From Planctomycetota bacterium (GTDB lineage Bacteria > Planctomycetota > Planctomycetia > Pirellulales > Pirellulaceae): DNA of 8,160 nt. Below the pieces are notes generated by a model. The model saw only the letters and a program-made list of their open reading frames with translations. It was not told where the DNA came from and made no database searches. The DNA is taken from the NCBI GenBank assembly GCA_023430365.1, contig JAEZAS010000254.1:1-8160 (forward strand), in the 5' to 3' direction. Shown here one piece after another: positions 5,999-8,160 of this stretch (position 1 is its first letter; the number at the start of each line of letters is the position of its first letter). A program made the position numbers and the translations under genes.

Positions 5999-7390
5999 TT
6001 AGGCGATTACGTCCAGCACTGGTTTGCCGCCGATGAAGAGGGGGCGGTTGTTGCGGTCGCGGATTTCGCTGTTGGGATCGATGCCGAGCAGGTAGAAGAT
6101 CGTGGCGGCAAGGTCTTCCGGCTTTACCGGATGCTCGTCGGGGAAGCTGGCCGTGGCGTCACTCTTGCCGTAGATGTAGCCCCGTTTAACGCCGCCGCCG
6201 GCGAGCAGCACGCTGTAGCAGTTGGGCCAGTGATCGCGGCTGGCGTTGGCGTTGATTTTAGGCGTGCGACCGAACTCGCCCATCCAGATGACGAGCGTCT
6301 CGTCGAGCAGTCCGCGCTCTTCCAAGTCGTCGAGCAAGGTTGGCAGCGTCTGCTCGGTGATTGGGAAGTGATACTTCTCGACGATCGGATACATCCGGGT
6401 GTCGTTGAAGCCGTGCGTATCCCAACCGCCTTTCTCGGTGCTTTGGCCGCCGATTGAGTCGGAGAAATAGACGGTCGTGAATTTCACACCCGCTTCAACG
6501 AGGCGGCGGGCGAGCAGGCAGCCTTGACCGTAAGTCGTCCGGCCGTACCGATCGCGCACCTCCGCCGGCTCGGCTGACAGGTCGAACGCCTGTCGCACTC
6601 GATCGCTGGTGAGCATCGAGATGGCCCGTTCGTAATGCGAGTCGAAGCCGCGCACTTCGGCTGAGATGTCCATCAGCCGGGCCTGGCGATCGACGAGTTT
6701 TTGCATCTCGCGGCGGCGCTGCAGCCGGTCGAGCGACAGATTCGACGGCAGGCTGAGCTCGGGAAGCTTGAAATTGGGCGAATTCGGATCCTCGGTGAAG
6801 AGCAGGGGATCGTGACGCTTGCCGAGGAAGCTGGCGTGTTGGCCGGGAGTGATCGAACCGTCGCGAATCACGTGCGGATAGGCGACGAAGGTCGGCATGC
6901 TGCCATCGCCGGGGGCGAGCTTGTCGACGATGCTGCCGTAGGCCGGGCGGAGCTCGAGCGAATCGCGCAGCCGCTGGTCGTCGCTCGGCGGGGCATGGCC
7001 CGTGAGGGCATAGTAACCCGCCGAGTTGTGGTTCTTCATGTTGTGGGTGAGCGTGCGGATGAGCGACACGCGGTGCATCCGCTTGGCCGTTTCGGGCAAG
7101 TGCTCGTTGGTCTGCAGGCCGTCGAGCGAGGTGCTGATCGGCTTGAGGGGCCCGCGATAGTCCTCGGGGGCATTGGGCTTCATATCGAACATGTCGATGT
7201 GGCTCGGCCCGCCCCACTGGAACAGAAAAATGACCGACTTGGCTCGCGGCTTGATCGACGAATTGCCGCTGCTGGCGCGCAGCAGTTGCGGCAGCCCCAG
7301 GCCGAGGAGTCCGCACGAACCCGCCGTGATCAGCGCTCGGCGCGAAACGTGGCGGAACGACGAGCAGCCGAAATTTTCTGGTCGCGACAT
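5999..7390 (-). CDS. DUF1501 family exported protein with twin-arginine leader
   Basis: A complete 463-residue member of DUF1501, a family abundant in planctomycetes with an alkaline-phosphatase/sulfatase-like fold and no firmly assigned reaction. The N-terminus has a Tat-type leader: SRRAL at 16-20 followed by a hydrophobic stretch ITAGSCGLLGLGLPQLL and RAS, so export to the periplasm in folded form is likely. Family landmarks include IFLFQWGGPSHIDMFDMKP (54-72), HNMKNHNSAGYYALTG (116-131), GGWDTH (321-326), GEFGRTPKIN (371-380), RDHWPN (385-390) and a C-terminal DLAATIFYLLGIDP. The conserved Asp and His residues are plausible metal ligands by analogy with the fold. The start ATG overlaps the stop of the upstream MBL-fold gene by one base (TAATG), which indicates translational coupling. 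In planctomycetes this family is often paired with DUF1549/DUF1553 cytochrome-like proteins, but that partner is not adjacent here. Confidence 0.93.
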   Translation of the reverse strand: MSRPENFGCSSFRHVSRRALITAGSCGLLGLGLPQLLRASSGNSSIKPRAKSVIFLFQWGGPSHIDMFDMKPNAPEDYRGPLKPISTSLDGLQTNEHLPETAKRMHRVSLIRTLTHNMKNHNSAGYYALTGHAPPSDDQRLRDSLELRPAYGSIVDKLAPGDGSMPTFVAYPHVIRDGSITPGQHASFLGKRHDPLLFTEDPNSPNFKLPELSLPSNLSLDRLQRRREMQKLVDRQARLMDISAEVRGFDSHYERAISMLTSDRVRQAFDLSAEPAEVRDRYGRTTYGQGCLLARRLVEAGVKFTTVYFSDSIGGQSTEKGGWDTHGFNDTRMYPIVEKYHFPITEQTLPTLLDDLEERGLLDETLVIWMGEFGRTPKINANASRDHWPNCYSVLLAGGGVKRGYIYGKSDATASFPDEHPVKPEDLAATIFYLLGIDPNSEIRDRNNRPLFIGGKPVLDVIA

Positions 7391-8160
7391 TAGTGGCTCT
7401 TGGTTTCGAACGTGCGCGAGTGGTTGTGAGCGGGAATGCTGACGGTGTACGACTTGGCGTCGGGCGCGACCGACAGCTTGATGAAGTTGCCGGTTCCATC
7501 GGGTTGTCGGTTGGCGATGAAGTCGTCGGCCACGTTATTGGTGGCGCCGTCGGGGCGGGTGTTCTTGTGCAGCTGGTAGATGGATTCGAGCGATTCCGTT
7601 GCCTTCAAGTTCTGGAACACCTCGGGCATGCAGCCCTTGGTCTTGCCGTTGTTCATGATCGCCACTCGCGGTTGCAGACTGGCGAGCACCAGCGGGTTGT
7701 TGCTCGCGTCGAGGCCGTGGTGGGTGACCTGGTAGACGTCGACCGTGCCGACGAGGTTCTTGGGACAAACGAGGCGAGCTTCCTGGTTCCAGGTGAGATC
7801 GCCACCATCGAAGAACCGCCAACCGCCGTATTGCAGCAGCAGGACAACGCTGTTGGCGTTGTCGGAGCCGTCACGATTCTTTTCGCGACCGGCGGAGCAG
7901 ATTTCCGTGTTTTCCAGTGCGCCCTCAGGCGGATCGATGAATTGCTTGCGCGTGCCGAGGCATGTTAGCGACAACTTGCCGGCGCCCGGCTGTTTCGGCT
8001 GGGCAAGGCGAAACTCGTCGCCCGGGTTGATGACATGCCGCTGCTCGCACTTCAGTTCGAAGTAGGCTTTGCCCGGGTTGTCGGGCATGCCTTCGAACTT
8101 GCCGTTGTCGTACAGATTCTTGATCGGCAGCAGTTCGGCGAGGGTGATGGCTCCGCCGTA
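7390..8160 (-). CDS. ComEC-like metallo-beta-lactamase-fold protein, C-terminal part (runs off right edge)
   Basis: The frame is open from the right edge to a TAA at 7392-7390, giving the last 256 residues; an internal ATG at 8088 is not the true start, because the 24 codons before it read as good protein (GGAITLAELLPIKNLYD). The second half of an MBL domain is recognisable: NSVVLLLQYGGWRFFDGGDL (103-122 of the visible part) with the metal-bridging Asp in GGDL, and VYQVTHHGLDASNN (142-155) with the HHG of ComEC/Rec2-type MBL proteins. PRVAIMNNG follows as the usual closing strand. The HxHxDH metal motif would lie in the missing N-terminal part. No membrane segments are seen, so it is not a full ComEC channel. 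About 55 C-terminal residues after the domain look like an added beta-rich tail. Substrate is unknown; hydrolase or nuclease activity is only inferred. Its stop overlaps the DUF1501 start. Confidence 0.8.
   Translation of the reverse strand, partial: YGGAITLAELLPIKNLYDNGKFEGMPDNPGKAYFELKCEQRHVINPGDEFRLAQPKQPGAGKLSLTCLGTRKQFIDPPEGALENTEICSAGREKNRDGSDNANSVVLLLQYGGWRFFDGGDLTWNQEARLVCPKNLVGTVDVYQVTHHGLDASNNPLVLASLQPRVAIMNNGKTKGCMPEVFQNLKATESLESIYQLHKNTRPDGATNNVADDFIANRQPDGTGNFIKLSVAPDAKSYTVSIPAHNHSRTFETKSH

Noticed and set aside
6701..7968. Plus-strand open frames opposite the DUF1501 and MBL genes
   Set aside because: These are antisense shadows with Val/Glu/Arg/Gly-biased translation; the minus-strand proteins match known families throughout.

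Overview
This 8.2-kb GC-rich window looks like ordinary chromosomal DNA from a planctomycete, probably of the order Pirellulales. The main reasons are a DUF1501 protein with a twin-arginine leader (a family greatly expanded in planctomycetes), an outer-membrane-type protein, a B. subtilis-type AroH chorismate mutase and a PhoU/PhoB pair. The taxonomic call is an inference from gene content. No phage, transposon, CRISPR, tRNA or rRNA signature is visible.

Layout from left to right: (1) positions 1-693, minus strand, the N-terminal 231 codons of an exported outer-membrane beta-barrel-like protein that runs off the left edge; (2) positions 694-1068, a gene-free divergent spacer with one perfect hairpin; (3) positions 1069-2486, plus strand, phoU followed 8 nt later by a PhoB/OmpR-type response regulator; (4) a 57-bp convergent gap built as a nested palindrome that includes both flanking stop codons; (5) positions 2544-2978, minus strand, aroH; (6) positions 3220-4485, plus strand, a soluble protein with N-terminal ankyrin repeats and a Kelch-like C-terminal half; (7) positions 4696-5787, plus strand, the ribosome-associated ATPase YchF behind a foldable leader; (8) positions 5788-5998, a convergent spacer with four GC-rich hairpins, two of them terminator-like; (9) positions 5999-8160, minus strand, a two-gene unit in which a ComEC-like metallo-beta-lactamase-fold protein (N-terminus outside the window) overlaps a DUF1501 protein by one base.

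Functionally these are mostly separate units: phosphate signalling (phoU-phoB, without phoR or pst genes in view), aromatic amino acid biosynthesis (aroH), translation-associated ATPase (ychF), and two exported or envelope-related units at the ends. The only pairs likely to be expressed together are phoU-phoB and the MBL-DUF1501 pair. I do not see a convincing new multi-gene system. The points most worth a second look are the coupling of an MBL-fold protein to DUF1501, the ankyrin-Kelch fusion, and the two palindromic convergent spacers.
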